Positions 26,842 through 35,335 of a stretch of 64,000 nucleotides of DNA are shown piece by piece; within the stretch, counting starts at the first letter, position 1; the number at the start of each line of letters is the position of its first letter. A program made the position numbers and the translations under genes. A model generated the notes under the pieces. It saw only the letters and a list, made by a program, of their open reading frames with translations. It did not search any database and was not told the DNA's origin. Source of the DNA: Cytophagales bacterium (GTDB lineage Bacteria; Bacteroidota; Bacteroidia; Cytophagales; Bernardetiaceae); NCBI GenBank assembly GCA_013299045.1, contig JAAFJX010000007.1:100663-164662 (forward strand). The letters run 5' to 3'.

Positions 26842-29262
26842 TTATATTCTAAGTCCCAGCATTAGAATATCATCTCTTTGAGGTAAACCAGCTGCATGGT
26901 CTTTGAGGGCTTCTTCAAGTGCTTTCTTTTGTCCAAGCATTGGTTTATGTGCATTCTCTATCAGTATTTTTACCATACGCTGCTTACCGAAACGCTCTCC
27001 TCTAGGGTTATTTTGGTCAGTGAGGCCGTCAGTACCTAAGTAAAGCAATACGCCTTTAGGCAAACGCATTGTTATTTTTTCAAATGTTTTGTCTTCATTT
27101 TGTTTTCCACCCAGCGACTTTCGCGTGCCTTTTATGATTTCATACACCTTGCTATCGGGCTTGATATAAATCATTGCATTCCTTGCACCACTAAAAAGGC
27201 ATTCTGTATGGTCATCATCTTGTTTGGTCAGGCGCACAATGCTTGCGTCCATGCCGTTGTTGTTACCGGTTTCGTCTTGGCGCAATATTTTTTTGATGTC
27301 CAAGTGCAAGGCATTCAAAATATCTTGAGGTTCTGTAAGTTGCTCACTAACCACGATTTTATCGAAGAGTGTTTTGCCGATAATGGTCATAAAAGCGCCC
27401 TCAACTCCATGTCCTGTACAGTCTATAGTGGCTATGACAACGTGTTTGTGGACGGCATCAATCCAGAAAAAATCGCCTGAAACAACGTCACGCGGCATAT
27501 TGATAATGAAGTGCTCGCCCATTAAGGCAGTAACTTCATTAGGGCGCGGAAGGATACTCCTCTGTATGTGCATAGCCGCATTAATACTAGAGGTAATTAT
27601 CTTACTTTTGTCTTCTAACTCGTTGTTTTTTAATGAAATAGCCTCTCGTTGAGCCAAAATTTCTTCTTGCTTAATCTGTAATTCTGCATTTTGTGCCAGA
27701 ATTTCTTGGGCTTGTGTGCGCAGGGCTTGGTTCTGTTCATTAATCTGGCTTTGTTGATGCTTTAGCCTCTTGTTAGATTTGTTGGAATTCCAAAGAAAGT
27801 AAATAACGAGTGCTAGAATGACAACAATAAGCGAAATAACCACGGTCAAGATGGTGTTTCTAAACTTATTCTGCTCTAACTCTTGCAAACGTCGCTGGTT
27901 TTCTTGCTTAGCTGCAAGTTCTGATGCTATTCTTGCGTTTTTTTCGCTCTCTCTTTCAGAAATAAGCCTTTGATTTTCAGCGCGTTCTTTTTCAGAAAGT
28001 AGTTTTTGATTTTCAATAATTCCTTGCTGTTCATCGGCTATGGCTTTTTGCTTGGTAATCTCCAAAAGCTGTTGTATACGCTGTTTTTCTGCTTTTTGTA
28101 CGTCTATTCTACTCTCTTGGAGTTCCTGTTCTTGCTTGAGGCGTGCCACTTCCGCTTTACGTAGCGCCAACTCTTGCTCTTGCTTATTGCGCTCTAGCTC
28201 CGACTGTTTGAGCTGCGCGTCTTGGCGTTCGCGCTCTGCAATCATATTCTGAATTTCATTTTCTTTGCGTTCTGCCTCTACTTGCTTGGCCAAAAGTGCC
28301 TGCTGAGCAGCACTCTCCTGTTTAGCCAATTTTTCTTTGAGGTTCTGAGCGAGTTGGTAGTAACGCTGGGCATCTGCCAAATTTTCTTCACGCTGATTGA
28401 TGTCATACAAAAGCAAGTAGGCATTAATGAGCGCATCATTGGCCGAAGTGCCATCGGCTTTTTCAATCGCCTTGTTTGCATTGATAACCGCCATTCGCGT
28501 ATCATTATTCAGATAATAGTTGACTGCTATGTAATTATGAATACGCGCCTGCTGCGGCATATCTTTCAGGCTTTCAGCCATTTTGAGTGCGTCAAGGTAA
28601 TGTACTTGTGCAGTACGGTATTGTTTAATATTCGTATAGCTTACGCCCATATTCAATAGATAAGCAATTTGTGTTGCTTTACTGACGTTCTGGTTACTTC
28701 TGCTCATATCTTGCACTTTTGTAAAGTATTCAAGACTTTTGCTATTGTCATTGAGCTCACGATAAAGATAGCCAATGTTATTGTAAAGCTCCATGACCTC
28801 ATTTTTGGGCGTGGCTGCCGTCAAGAGGCTTTCTATCTTGAGATTATAGTCCAATGCTTGGGCAATTTTTCTTTGCTTTTGGAATATCTGAGCCACTTTT
28901 TTATAAATTTCTACTCGTTCATTACTATTTGCGCCCTGCTCCATTTTAAGATAGTAAAGGAGAGCTTGCTCTTGCTGATTGAGCTGCAAATGGGAAGTAG
29001 CCAAACCCTCATAAATGCTATTCGTGAGTTCACGGGAGGGGTCTTCCTGACCACAATTCAGTGCTTTTTGGTAATATTCTATGGCTTTTGTATAGCTACT
29101 GGTAGCCTGATAGGCTTTGGCAATCGTACGTGTAGCAGCACATTTTTCTTCAGTTGTTTGCGCACTACGCAAGTTCTCAAACAGTTCGGCAGAAATCTGC
29201 GCGCAAACTTTTTGAGTATTTACGAAGAGTAACAACACTATGAAAAAAACACCAAGACGCAT
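26842..29262 (-). CDS. TPR sensor protein with PP2C-type SpoIIE phosphatase domain
   Basis: An 806-residue signalling protein. A signal peptide (MRLGVFFIVLLLFVNT, cut near VCAQ) precedes about six TPR repeats (roughly 30-310, for example YTKAIEYYQKALNCG and SKSLEYFTKVQDM). A long Gln/Glu/Lys-rich coiled coil follows (about 315-465), then one transmembrane helix (TILTVVISLIVVILALVIYF). A second coil leads into the SpoIIE Ser/Thr phosphatase domain (about 570-806). Metal-binding Asp residues are seen in VSGDFFWIDAVHKHVVIATI, DCTGHGVEGAFMT and the C-terminal GLPQRDDILMLGL. It lies 29 bases downstream of a TonB receptor gene and is probably co-transcribed with it. Its likely substrate is a STAS-type anti-sigma antagonist, none of which is identified. 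Confidence 0.92.
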   Translation of the reverse strand: MRLGVFFIVLLLFVNTQKVCAQISAELFENLRSAQTTEEKCAATRTIAKAYQATSSYTKAIEYYQKALNCGQEDPSRELTNSIYEGLATSHLQLNQQEQALLYYLKMEQGANSNERVEIYKKVAQIFQKQRKIAQALDYNLKIESLLTAATPKNEVMELYNNIGYLYRELNDNSKSLEYFTKVQDMSRSNQNVSKATQIAYLLNMGVSYTNIKQYRTAQVHYLDALKMAESLKDMPQQARIHNYIAVNYYLNNDTRMAVINANKAIEKADGTSANDALINAYLLLYDINQREENLADAQRYYQLAQNLKEKLAKQESAAQQALLAKQVEAERKENEIQNMIAERERQDAQLKQSELERNKQEQELALRKAEVARLKQEQELQESRIDVQKAEKQRIQQLLEITKQKAIADEQQGIIENQKLLSEKERAENQRLISERESEKNARIASELAAKQENQRRLQELEQNKFRNTILTVVISLIVVILALVIYFLWNSNKSNKRLKHQQSQINEQNQALRTQAQEILAQNAELQIKQEEILAQREAISLKNNELEDKSKIITSSINAAMHIQRSILPRPNEVTALMGEHFIINMPRDVVSGDFFWIDAVHKHVVIATIDCTGHGVEGAFMTIIGKTLFDKIVVSEQLTEPQDILNALHLDIKKILRQDETGNNNGMDASIVRLTKQDDDHTECLFSGARNAMIYIKPDSKVYEIIKGTRKSLGGKQNEDKTFEKITMRLPKGVLLYLGTDGLTDQNNPRGERFGKQRMVKILIENAHKPMLGQKKALEEALKDHAAGLPQRDDILMLGLRI

Positions 29263-29291
29263 TTATTTGGATTAAAGCACTTTTTTATGAA

Positions 29292-31382
29292 TTATTCAAA
29301 ACGATAAGCGAGTTCAAAGCCTACATAACGGTCGTCCAGGGGCATAGGAGCATGGCCGCCATAATAGGGCTGATAAACCATATAGGGCTGGTTCAATAAA
29401 TTTGATACTAATAACTTAACCAATAAGCGCTTTTTCAAAAGCTCCGCATTGACCGTTGCACTAAGCATATACCTAGCATCGTGCTTAGTTGTCTCAAAAA
29501 TGGTGCTAGAAACTGTACTTTCTAAGGCAGACCTAAGAGATTGTGCATGGCGCGGCCCGATAATGGTCATGTTTGAGGAGAAGGACAACCACTTTTTTAG
29601 AGTGATATAGCCACCAAAATTAACTTTTGTGCCTGGTAGTGCTAAAAAATTGCGTCTGTTGGCAGAAATAAAATCAGGAGAGGTTTTGGTGCCTGGTTGG
29701 CAGTAACTTAAATTAAAAAAGCCGCCGCCTTTATCAAAACGTGCATTGGCCTCGGCTTCTAGGCCCAAAGATTGAACACGCCCAAAATTTTGGTAGGAAT
29801 TATTCCGACCAATATACGTAATAGGTCTATCAATATTGATATAAAAGGCATTGGCGCGTGCCGAAAGGCGTTTAGAAAACCTGCGACCTATTTCTATTTC
29901 AAGCGTATTGGATATTTCGGGCACCATGTTAGAGGCGCTAAACTGCCTAGAATAGGCCTGCCATATCAAAGGAATGCGGTAGGCATAACCATATAAAAAC
30001 TTGGCGTTCCAGCCCTTTTGATAGTACGTAAAACCTATACGCGGTGCTAGCGCGTCGCCAAAAGGAGTAACTTCGGACCTGATGCCTAAATTGAAGCCAA
30101 TAAAGCCTATTTGCTTATTTACTTGCATAAAGGCATAGCGCGACACTTTTGTAACGCGGGAGGCTGTATCAGCAACATTAGAACTTAGCTGCAAACCAGG
30201 TTCGCCTGATATACCACGACTCCGCGTACTATTTACCTGCAAGCCCGCGCCGATAACTATTTCACCCTTAGGAATAATGTAGTTAAGGTTAAGTTGTGGT
30301 TGCAACTTAGTACTGCGTGCTTTGGCATTTTGCCAATAGTTGCTCACATCAAAAACCACCAGTTCCTTCTTTGCAGAATCAAAAAACAGTAGGGGCGCGG
30401 AAGACGTAGAAATAGCATTGCCTATACCGCACTCAAAAGAAGGAGTCAGCGTTGTTTTGCTGCTCAGTGGAATTTTGTATTTTGCAAAGTAGTTGTCATT
30501 ATAATTGGATAACTCGTTCTCTTGGTATGTGCCATTACTAAAATTAGGTATAGCTGTATAATAATCTAAAGCATTGTGGTAAAGTAATACTCTATTATAG
30601 GCGAGGTCAAAATTTTTGAGGCGCGCTTTGATGTTTATATGCTGCCATTGTTTGTAACTATTTTTCGTACCCATCTGGTAGCTCGTTCCGTAGTAGTCTG
30701 CATAGGTACGTGTGGAGAGTGGCCAGTTTTGTTGCCCAATATTTACAAAAACTTCCTTATCGTTGTTATTGGTGTAGCCAACCGAAATGTTTCCGCCAAA
30801 AGCAATGTCTTTTCCTTGCAAGGCACCGTGAGTTTCTATGAGAACACCCTTTGTCCTTTTTGTGATAACATTCACCACGGCCACTTCGGCAAAACCGCCA
30901 TAAATAGCGCCACCAGGCCCTCTAATAATCTCTACACGCTCTATCATGGCAGCTGGTACTACACCAAAAAAATTGTAGTTGCCGTAGCCATAACAGTTGA
31001 TTGGCTGGCCGTTGATGGTCAGGAGCGCCTTTCCCTCATGCGCCCAAATCCCTCTAAAGCCTAGGCCAAACAGCGAAAGAACATCTATACCATATTCAAA
31101 TCCTGGTACAAGTCGCAAAATATCGGTCAGGTCGCGGCAGCCATAGTGCAAAATATCTCTTTCCGTGATAACTGAAATGATAGAGGGCGCTTCCTCTAGG
31201 CTTGTTTCTGAGCCTGTTGCAATCGTAACAGAGAGTTCTTCGTCTTCCGCCTTTTTCTTTAATAAATTTTCTATTTCAGGAATATAAAGATTTGACAATG
31301 AGTCTTTTTGGGCATAAACCACCCATGAACTATTTAGCAAACATAGCAAGCAAAAAATAAAAAGTTGTATAAATCTACTCAT
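29292..31382 (-). CDS. TonB-dependent outer-membrane receptor
   Basis: A 696-residue receptor with a signal peptide (cut near VVYAQ). The plug domain (about 50-175) carries ERDILHYGCRDLTDILRLVP, KALLTINGQPINC and MIERVEIIRGPGGAIYGGFA. A beta-barrel follows, ending GFELAYRFE with a terminal aromatic residue. The plug and barrel style (GSETSLEEAPSIISVI) is of the colicin/vitamin-uptake class, not the SusC class. A TonB box-like stretch ELSVTIATGS lies near residue 49. No ligand can be named. The TPR-SpoIIE gene follows closely, which suggests that uptake and signalling are linked. Confidence 0.9.
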   Translation of the reverse strand: MSRFIQLFIFCLLCLLNSSWVVYAQKDSLSNLYIPEIENLLKKKAEDEELSVTIATGSETSLEEAPSIISVITERDILHYGCRDLTDILRLVPGFEYGIDVLSLFGLGFRGIWAHEGKALLTINGQPINCYGYGNYNFFGVVPAAMIERVEIIRGPGGAIYGGFAEVAVVNVITKRTKGVLIETHGALQGKDIAFGGNISVGYTNNNDKEVFVNIGQQNWPLSTRTYADYYGTSYQMGTKNSYKQWQHINIKARLKNFDLAYNRVLLYHNALDYYTAIPNFSNGTYQENELSNYNDNYFAKYKIPLSSKTTLTPSFECGIGNAISTSSAPLLFFDSAKKELVVFDVSNYWQNAKARSTKLQPQLNLNYIIPKGEIVIGAGLQVNSTRSRGISGEPGLQLSSNVADTASRVTKVSRYAFMQVNKQIGFIGFNLGIRSEVTPFGDALAPRIGFTYYQKGWNAKFLYGYAYRIPLIWQAYSRQFSASNMVPEISNTLEIEIGRRFSKRLSARANAFYINIDRPITYIGRNNSYQNFGRVQSLGLEAEANARFDKGGGFFNLSYCQPGTKTSPDFISANRRNFLALPGTKVNFGGYITLKKWLSFSSNMTIIGPRHAQSLRSALESTVSSTIFETTKHDARYMLSATVNAELLKKRLLVKLLVSNLLNQPYMVYQPYYGGHAPMPLDDRYVGFELAYRFE

Positions 31383-31538
31383 CGCGAATTAGCCTGTCCT
31401 TGTTTTTGGATTAAAATTTGATGTAGTGCTTGCGAACATTAGGCCAAGTAGTATTTTTTATTTGATATATCCAAACAAAAAGTCTAATTTTTTGTTAAAG
31501 CTCCAAAAACTGCATCAAGGCATTTGCCAAAATTAGCC

Positions 31539-31949
31539 ATGTACCATATCATATTTCAAGATAAATATGCCGAAGCGAGTGTAGATTCTGCAAAACGAAC
31601 ACTCAAACTCGTCAGTAAATCCTCATTTATACCAGCCGTAGAGTTTCAGAGAATCTTTGGGTTATTGGCCGAGATAGTTCCAAAAGCCAGTATTGACAAA
31701 TTTATTTTTGATAAACGCTCTTTAACCGTATTTCATCAGGCTTCTATGGCGTGGTATCATGTTTTTTGGAAGAAGGATATGCTCAAGTACGGCCTCAAAA
31801 AGCACGTTAAACTGCTCCCTGATGATATTATTTTCAGAAAATCAGTAGAAATAGGCCGCCATAAAATCATGCAAGAAAACCCCGACCATATTTTGGGGCA
31901 ACTCACGATTCTTTATGTAGAAAGCATGGAGGAAGCTGAGACAGTTTAG
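31539..31949 (+). CDS. Small hypothetical protein, possibly STAS-like
   Basis: A 136-residue soluble protein starting MYHIIFQDKYAEASVDSAKR (ATG at 31539). An upstream TTG would add five residues. The alternation of strands and helices (TLKLVSKSSFIPAVEF, IDKFIFDKRSLTVFHQASM, AWYHVFWKKDMLKYGLKKH) and the length recall the SpoIIAA-like/STAS-like fold. I cannot confirm this. It converges with the oxygenase gene. If it is STAS-like it would be a candidate partner for the SpoIIE phosphatases in the window. Confidence 0.6.
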   Translation: MYHIIFQDKYAEASVDSAKRTLKLVSKSSFIPAVEFQRIFGLLAEIVPKASIDKFIFDKRSLTVFHQASMAWYHVFWKKDMLKYGLKKHVKLLPDDIIFRKSVEIGRHKIMQENPDHILGQLTILYVESMEEAETV

Positions 31950-31951
31950 CT

Positions 31952-32731
31952 TTATCCTTTTTTATTAACGCGCTCGAGAAAGGCTTTCATGCCCGACTTA
32001 ATGTTTTTTAAGTTTCCGCCAAGCCCTTCCGTGTTTACATAAACCGTGTTGTGCTCTCCTGCTATTTCGTGGGCAGGGCGTGTGTCGGTATAGTAATAAG
32101 CGGCAATGGACTTTCGCGAAATATGGGGCGGTGTATTGAGCGGTTTGGGGTGTCCATGAAAGGACACTTCGTTGGTTTCAAAAATAACGCAGCGGTTGAA
32201 GTCTGGTGCAATGTAGGCTAACTGCTGGCTGGTTGGTAAGTCCCAAAGTTCTAAAAACCCGTTGTAATCTTGCGTCCAATCCTTGTTCATGTAAATTAGA
32301 ATATTCAGGCGACGGTGCTGTTTGGTTTCGGGGTGGTAGTTAAAATCCACGTGTACGTCCAGAAAAGCCCCTTTTAAGGATTGATGCAAGCCTCCACCAA
32401 AGAGTTTGGCATCGGGCTTGAGGTCGTCAATTTTTGTTATCTCGGAAATTATTGAAAGCAAACGCTCGCTGTTGAGTTCTGCAAAAACTTGTTGCAAGAG
32501 CGGGTCTTCAAAGCTGGTAAGCGCATATTTGTTTTTCTGATTGATGTAGGTTGTGCCGTCCCAGCTACCTTTAGTTACGTCTGGATAGGCGGCCAAAATG
32601 CGTTCTGCTGCCTCTGGGCAAAAAAAACTTTCAAAACAAAGCCATTTAAAAGGCTTCTTAGGGTCATTAAACTCTGCTTTGAGTTGTTCTTTTATACTAT
32701 TAAGTCTTTCAAAATCAATCAGTTCAGACAT
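31952..32731 (-). CDS. 2-oxoglutarate/Fe(II)-dependent oxygenase family protein
   Basis: A 259-residue protein with the double-stranded beta-helix iron centre. The HxD pair is in FLDVHVDFNYHPETK (about 122-136), the distal His in EVSFHGHPKPL (about 188-198), and the 2-oxoglutarate Arg in HISRKSIAAYYYT (about 203-215). The spacing HxD...H...R fits 2OG-Fe(II) oxygenases of the prolyl-hydroxylase superfamily, often found near glycan or surface-protein modification genes. The substrate is not known. Confidence 0.8.
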   Translation of the reverse strand: MSELIDFERLNSIKEQLKAEFNDPKKPFKWLCFESFFCPEAAERILAAYPDVTKGSWDGTTYINQKNKYALTSFEDPLLQQVFAELNSERLLSIISEITKIDDLKPDAKLFGGGLHQSLKGAFLDVHVDFNYHPETKQHRRLNILIYMNKDWTQDYNGFLELWDLPTSQQLAYIAPDFNRCVIFETNEVSFHGHPKPLNTPPHISRKSIAAYYYTDTRPAHEIAGEHNTVYVNTEGLGGNLKNIKSGMKAFLERVNKKG

Positions 32732-32806
32732 AATTAATTTGATTTCTGTGTAAAACTTTTGGAAGAATATAACAAGACTAAAAACCTAAATTTTGATGCG
32801 CTAAAT

Positions 32807-33436
32807 CTAAATAGCGTCCCTTTTGTTTTTGACAATATCCAACAAAAGTTCGCGAGCCCGATGGAGCTGCGCCTTGACTGTTCCTAAAGGAGAGTTCAGC
32901 CTCTCTGCAATTTCTTCGTAAGAAAGTTCTTCAAAATAACGCAGTTCTACCAATTGACGGTATTTGGGAGGCAACAAAGCCACAAACTCTTGCACCAAAA
33001 TAACCTTTTGGTTTTTGATAGCGCTCTCTTGTGGGTCTAGGCTGCCGTCTTTCACGTCTAAATTCAGCGATTCACCACTATCGTTGGTATAAGAGCTATG
33101 GATACTCAATATTTCCAACTTCTTTTTGCGAATAAAATCAATGCAGTTATTTGTGGCGATACGGAAGAGCCATGTGCTAAAAGTATAGTCTTTTTTGAAG
33201 TTTTTTAAGCTCTTAAAGGCTTTTGTAAAGGCTTCTATGGTCAGGTCTTCAGCATCATCAGCGTTCTTGACCATTTTTAAAAGCATAAAATATACAGAAT
33301 TTTTATAACGCATCATCAACTCGCCAAAAGCTTTGTCATCACCAGCTACGGCCTTGTCAATGAGGTCAAAATCCTTGAGAGCTTTATTAGAAAAGCTCCT
33401 TTTGGAATCTAAGTCAAAATCGTCTTCTACTTCCAT
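32807..33436 (-). CDS. ECF-type RNA polymerase sigma factor
   Basis: A 209-residue sigma-70 family factor of the extracytoplasmic-function type. Region 2 (about 45-115) includes FGELMMRYKNSVYFMLLKMV, DAEDLTIEAFTKAFKSLKNF and YTFSTWLFRIATNNCIDFIR. Region 4 (about 145-205) includes LPPKYRQLVELRYFEELSYE and EIAERLNSPLGTVKAQLHRA. Its start overlaps the end of the glycosyltransferase gene by ten bases, so the two are co-transcribed. No anti-sigma factor gene is adjacent. Confidence 0.93.
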   Translation of the reverse strand: MEVEDDFDLDSKRSFSNKALKDFDLIDKAVAGDDKAFGELMMRYKNSVYFMLLKMVKNADDAEDLTIEAFTKAFKSLKNFKKDYTFSTWLFRIATNNCIDFIRKKKLEILSIHSSYTNDSGESLNLDVKDGSLDPQESAIKNQKVILVQEFVALLPPKYRQLVELRYFEELSYEEIAERLNSPLGTVKAQLHRARELLLDIVKNKRDAI

Positions 33437-34551
33437 TTTACGGGCTTCTTGCGCAAAAATTCAAACAGATTCACAAAATAATAGAAAATATTAGCCAAAT
33501 CAAATATAAATATCAAAAAGATTGATAAATTTATATGCAAACGCTTTGTGAGCGTATTGAAAGCCCAGCCCAAAAGCACAAAACGACAGCCAAGCGCGCC
33601 GAAAAAAACAATTGCCCAAAAGTAGCTAAAAGGCAAAAAATACAGCCCTGTAAGCAAAGCCCAGCTTACCCAGAATGAAGCCTGAAGCAAGCCCAAGCGC
33701 CACAAGTGTTTTGGCAGATAATGCTGCCCAGCGTTGAAATGTCGTCGTTTTTGTTGCCGCCAAGCAGCATAATTGGTAGGTGCTTGAGAAAAAGTAAGCG
33801 CTTCTTTGTCAAGCACATAACTAGTGTTTTTGTCATTAGCATATTGCCCCACGAGTAGGTCATCGTCTCCTCCACGCACACTCTGCCAGCGAGAAAGCCC
33901 GCCCACGCGCTCAAAGAAGGCCTTGCGGTAGGCTAAGTTACGACCAACGCCCATGTAGGCGTAACCGGTATGTGCAGCAGCTAGGTATTGCGCAGCCGTC
34001 ATAAGTGTTTCGTACTGAATGAATTGGTTAAGCCATGTGCTTGCTATCTTGTAAGGTGAGCAGCCCAAAACTATCTCTATTTGAGGCTCAACAAAGGGTT
34101 CCTGCATTTTTTGAATCCATAAGTTGCTGCTAGGCAAACAGTCCGCGTCTGTCAGCAAGATGATATCGTTTTTTGCTGCTTTTATTCCTAGCGTGAGTGC
34201 ATTTTTTTTGCCGTCCCAGTCCCCAATATCACCTTGAATATGAATGATTTTTAACGGCTCGTATTGGCTTTGCCAATGATTTAGTATGCTCTCAGAACTA
34301 TCCTCAGAGCGGTCATTGACGAGTATTATCTCAAAATGTGGGTAGTTTTGCGTGCAGAGTGCTTTTAATAAATGCGGCAGATTATGGGCTTCATTTCGGG
34401 CTGCAACAACCACACTTACAGGCAGTTGTTTGTTAATAGCAGCAGGTTCTTGTGTTGGCCGGTCCAAGTGCCGCAAAATCATTAAAAAGGCCATTTGCAA
34501 GAGCCATAGAAAAGCCCAAACAATACCCAAAAACAGACAGACTGTAAACAT
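33427..34551 (-). CDS. Family 2 glycosyltransferase, membrane-anchored
   Basis: A 374-residue enzyme with an N-terminal transmembrane helix and about three C-terminal ones (from about residue 285). The GT-A nucleotide-sugar domain starts LPVSVVVAARNEAHNLPHLL. It carries the DxD-type motif in ILLTDADCLPSSNLW (about 135-149) and the acceptor-side motif GGDDDLLVGQYA. The QxxRW-like QQKRRHFNAG follows. It resembles processive or exopolysaccharide-type GT2 enzymes. Product unknown. It is upstream of, and overlaps, the ECF sigma factor gene. Confidence 0.88.
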   Translation of the reverse strand: MFTVCLFLGIVWAFLWLLQMAFLMILRHLDRPTQEPAAINKQLPVSVVVAARNEAHNLPHLLKALCTQNYPHFEIILVNDRSEDSSESILNHWQSQYEPLKIIHIQGDIGDWDGKKNALTLGIKAAKNDIILLTDADCLPSSNLWIQKMQEPFVEPQIEIVLGCSPYKIASTWLNQFIQYETLMTAAQYLAAAHTGYAYMGVGRNLAYRKAFFERVGGLSRWQSVRGGDDDLLVGQYANDKNTSYVLDKEALTFSQAPTNYAAWRQQKRRHFNAGQHYLPKHLWRLGLLQASFWVSWALLTGLYFLPFSYFWAIVFFGALGCRFVLLGWAFNTLTKRLHINLSIFLIFIFDLANIFYYFVNLFEFLRKKPVKWK

Positions 34552-34608
34552 TGAGGTATTTTCTTTGTTGAACGGAAATAATTGCTTGCCTACAGGTCGT
34601 TTGGTGCT

Positions 34609-34647
34609 AAAACGAAAAAACCCACATACAGCGGGCTTTTTCGTTTT
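34609..34647 (-). terminator. Terminator downstream of the DUF1573 gene
   Basis: AAAACGAAAAA (34609-34619) and TTTTTCGTTTT (34637-34647), extended by CCC/GGG inside, form a strong hairpin. It sits 30 bases beyond the stop of the DUF1573 gene and before the glycosyltransferase gene. Confidence 0.8.
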
Positions 34648-34676
34648 ACTTTAGTTGTTGGGGCATTAGAAAAAAA

Positions 34677-35072
34677 CTATTGACCTTCGGCCTTTACAGT
34701 GCCTTTAATGTGCAATACAGCAGCACCCTCGGCAATGTTGGCATTTACGGTTACTGTTTTGTGGAAGTCTCCGGCAGCAGCGGCATTAAAAGTTGCTGAA
34801 ATTTCAGCAGACTCGCCTGGTGCAATTGGTTCGGTAGGAAACTTTACGCCCGTACAACCACAAGAGCCGCGTGCATTAGAAACAATCATGGGCATTGTGC
34901 TATTGTTTGTAAACTTAAAAACAGCCGTTACTGGCTTATTTTGAGTAATTGAACCAAAATCATGCGTAGTCTTTTCCCATTTGAACGAGGCAAACTGGGT
35001 GGTGTTTTGCGCCATAGCAGCTGCGCAAGCCAAGAACATGAATAAGAACGATAAGAGCAGTTGTTTTTTCAT
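34677..35072 (-). CDS. Exported DUF1573 protein
   Basis: A 131-residue secreted protein starting MKKQLLLSFLFMFLACAAAM (cut near AMAQ). It matches DUF1573, a small immunoglobulin-like domain common in Bacteroidota: FKWEKTTHDFGSITQNKPV, the motif ARGSCGCTGVKFPTEPIAPG and VNANIAEGAAVLHIKGTV. The conserved SCGCT Cys pair is present. The frame is open to 35129, but a TACCTTTG promoter box lies there, so the start at 35072 is preferred. Function unknown. Confidence 0.85.
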   Translation of the reverse strand: MKKQLLLSFLFMFLACAAAMAQNTTQFASFKWEKTTHDFGSITQNKPVTAVFKFTNNSTMPMIVSNARGSCGCTGVKFPTEPIAPGESAEISATFNAAAAGDFHKTVTVNANIAEGAAVLHIKGTVKAEGQ

Positions 35073-35126
35073 AGAAGATAAAGAACTTAATAAAGATACG
35101 AATAGCATTTTATCAGTTAAACGTTG

Positions 35127-35134
35127 CAAAGGTA
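35127..35134 (-). promoter_or_regulatory. Promoter -7 box for the DUF1573 gene
   Basis: The minus strand reads TACCTTTG, matching TAnnTTTG, 55 bases before the ATG at 35072. A second exact match, TAACTTTG, lies further up at 35244-35237 and may be an alternative start site. Confidence 0.5.
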
Positions 35135-35295
35135 CTTCTATGCTGATAATATGCTGTTAATGGAAATGTTAAAGTCTTGTTAAAGAGCCTTTTTTGTTGC
35201 TTATAAGCATAAAACTTAGAGCGCTTTACTATGCTGCAAAGTTACAAAAAAAGTTAAAATCCATATAAGAACGTACATAGTTTGTTCAGATTGTG

Positions 35296-35303
35296 TACTT
35301 TTG
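35296..35303 (+). promoter_or_regulatory. Promoter -7 box for the histidine kinase gene
   Basis: TACTTTTG matches TAnnTTTG and is 33 bases before the ATG at 35336. It lies inside the longest possible frame and so argues against the TTG start at 35282. Confidence 0.45.
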
Positions 35304-35335
35304 CTTATAAAAATATTAAAGTTCAAAAAGCGGAT

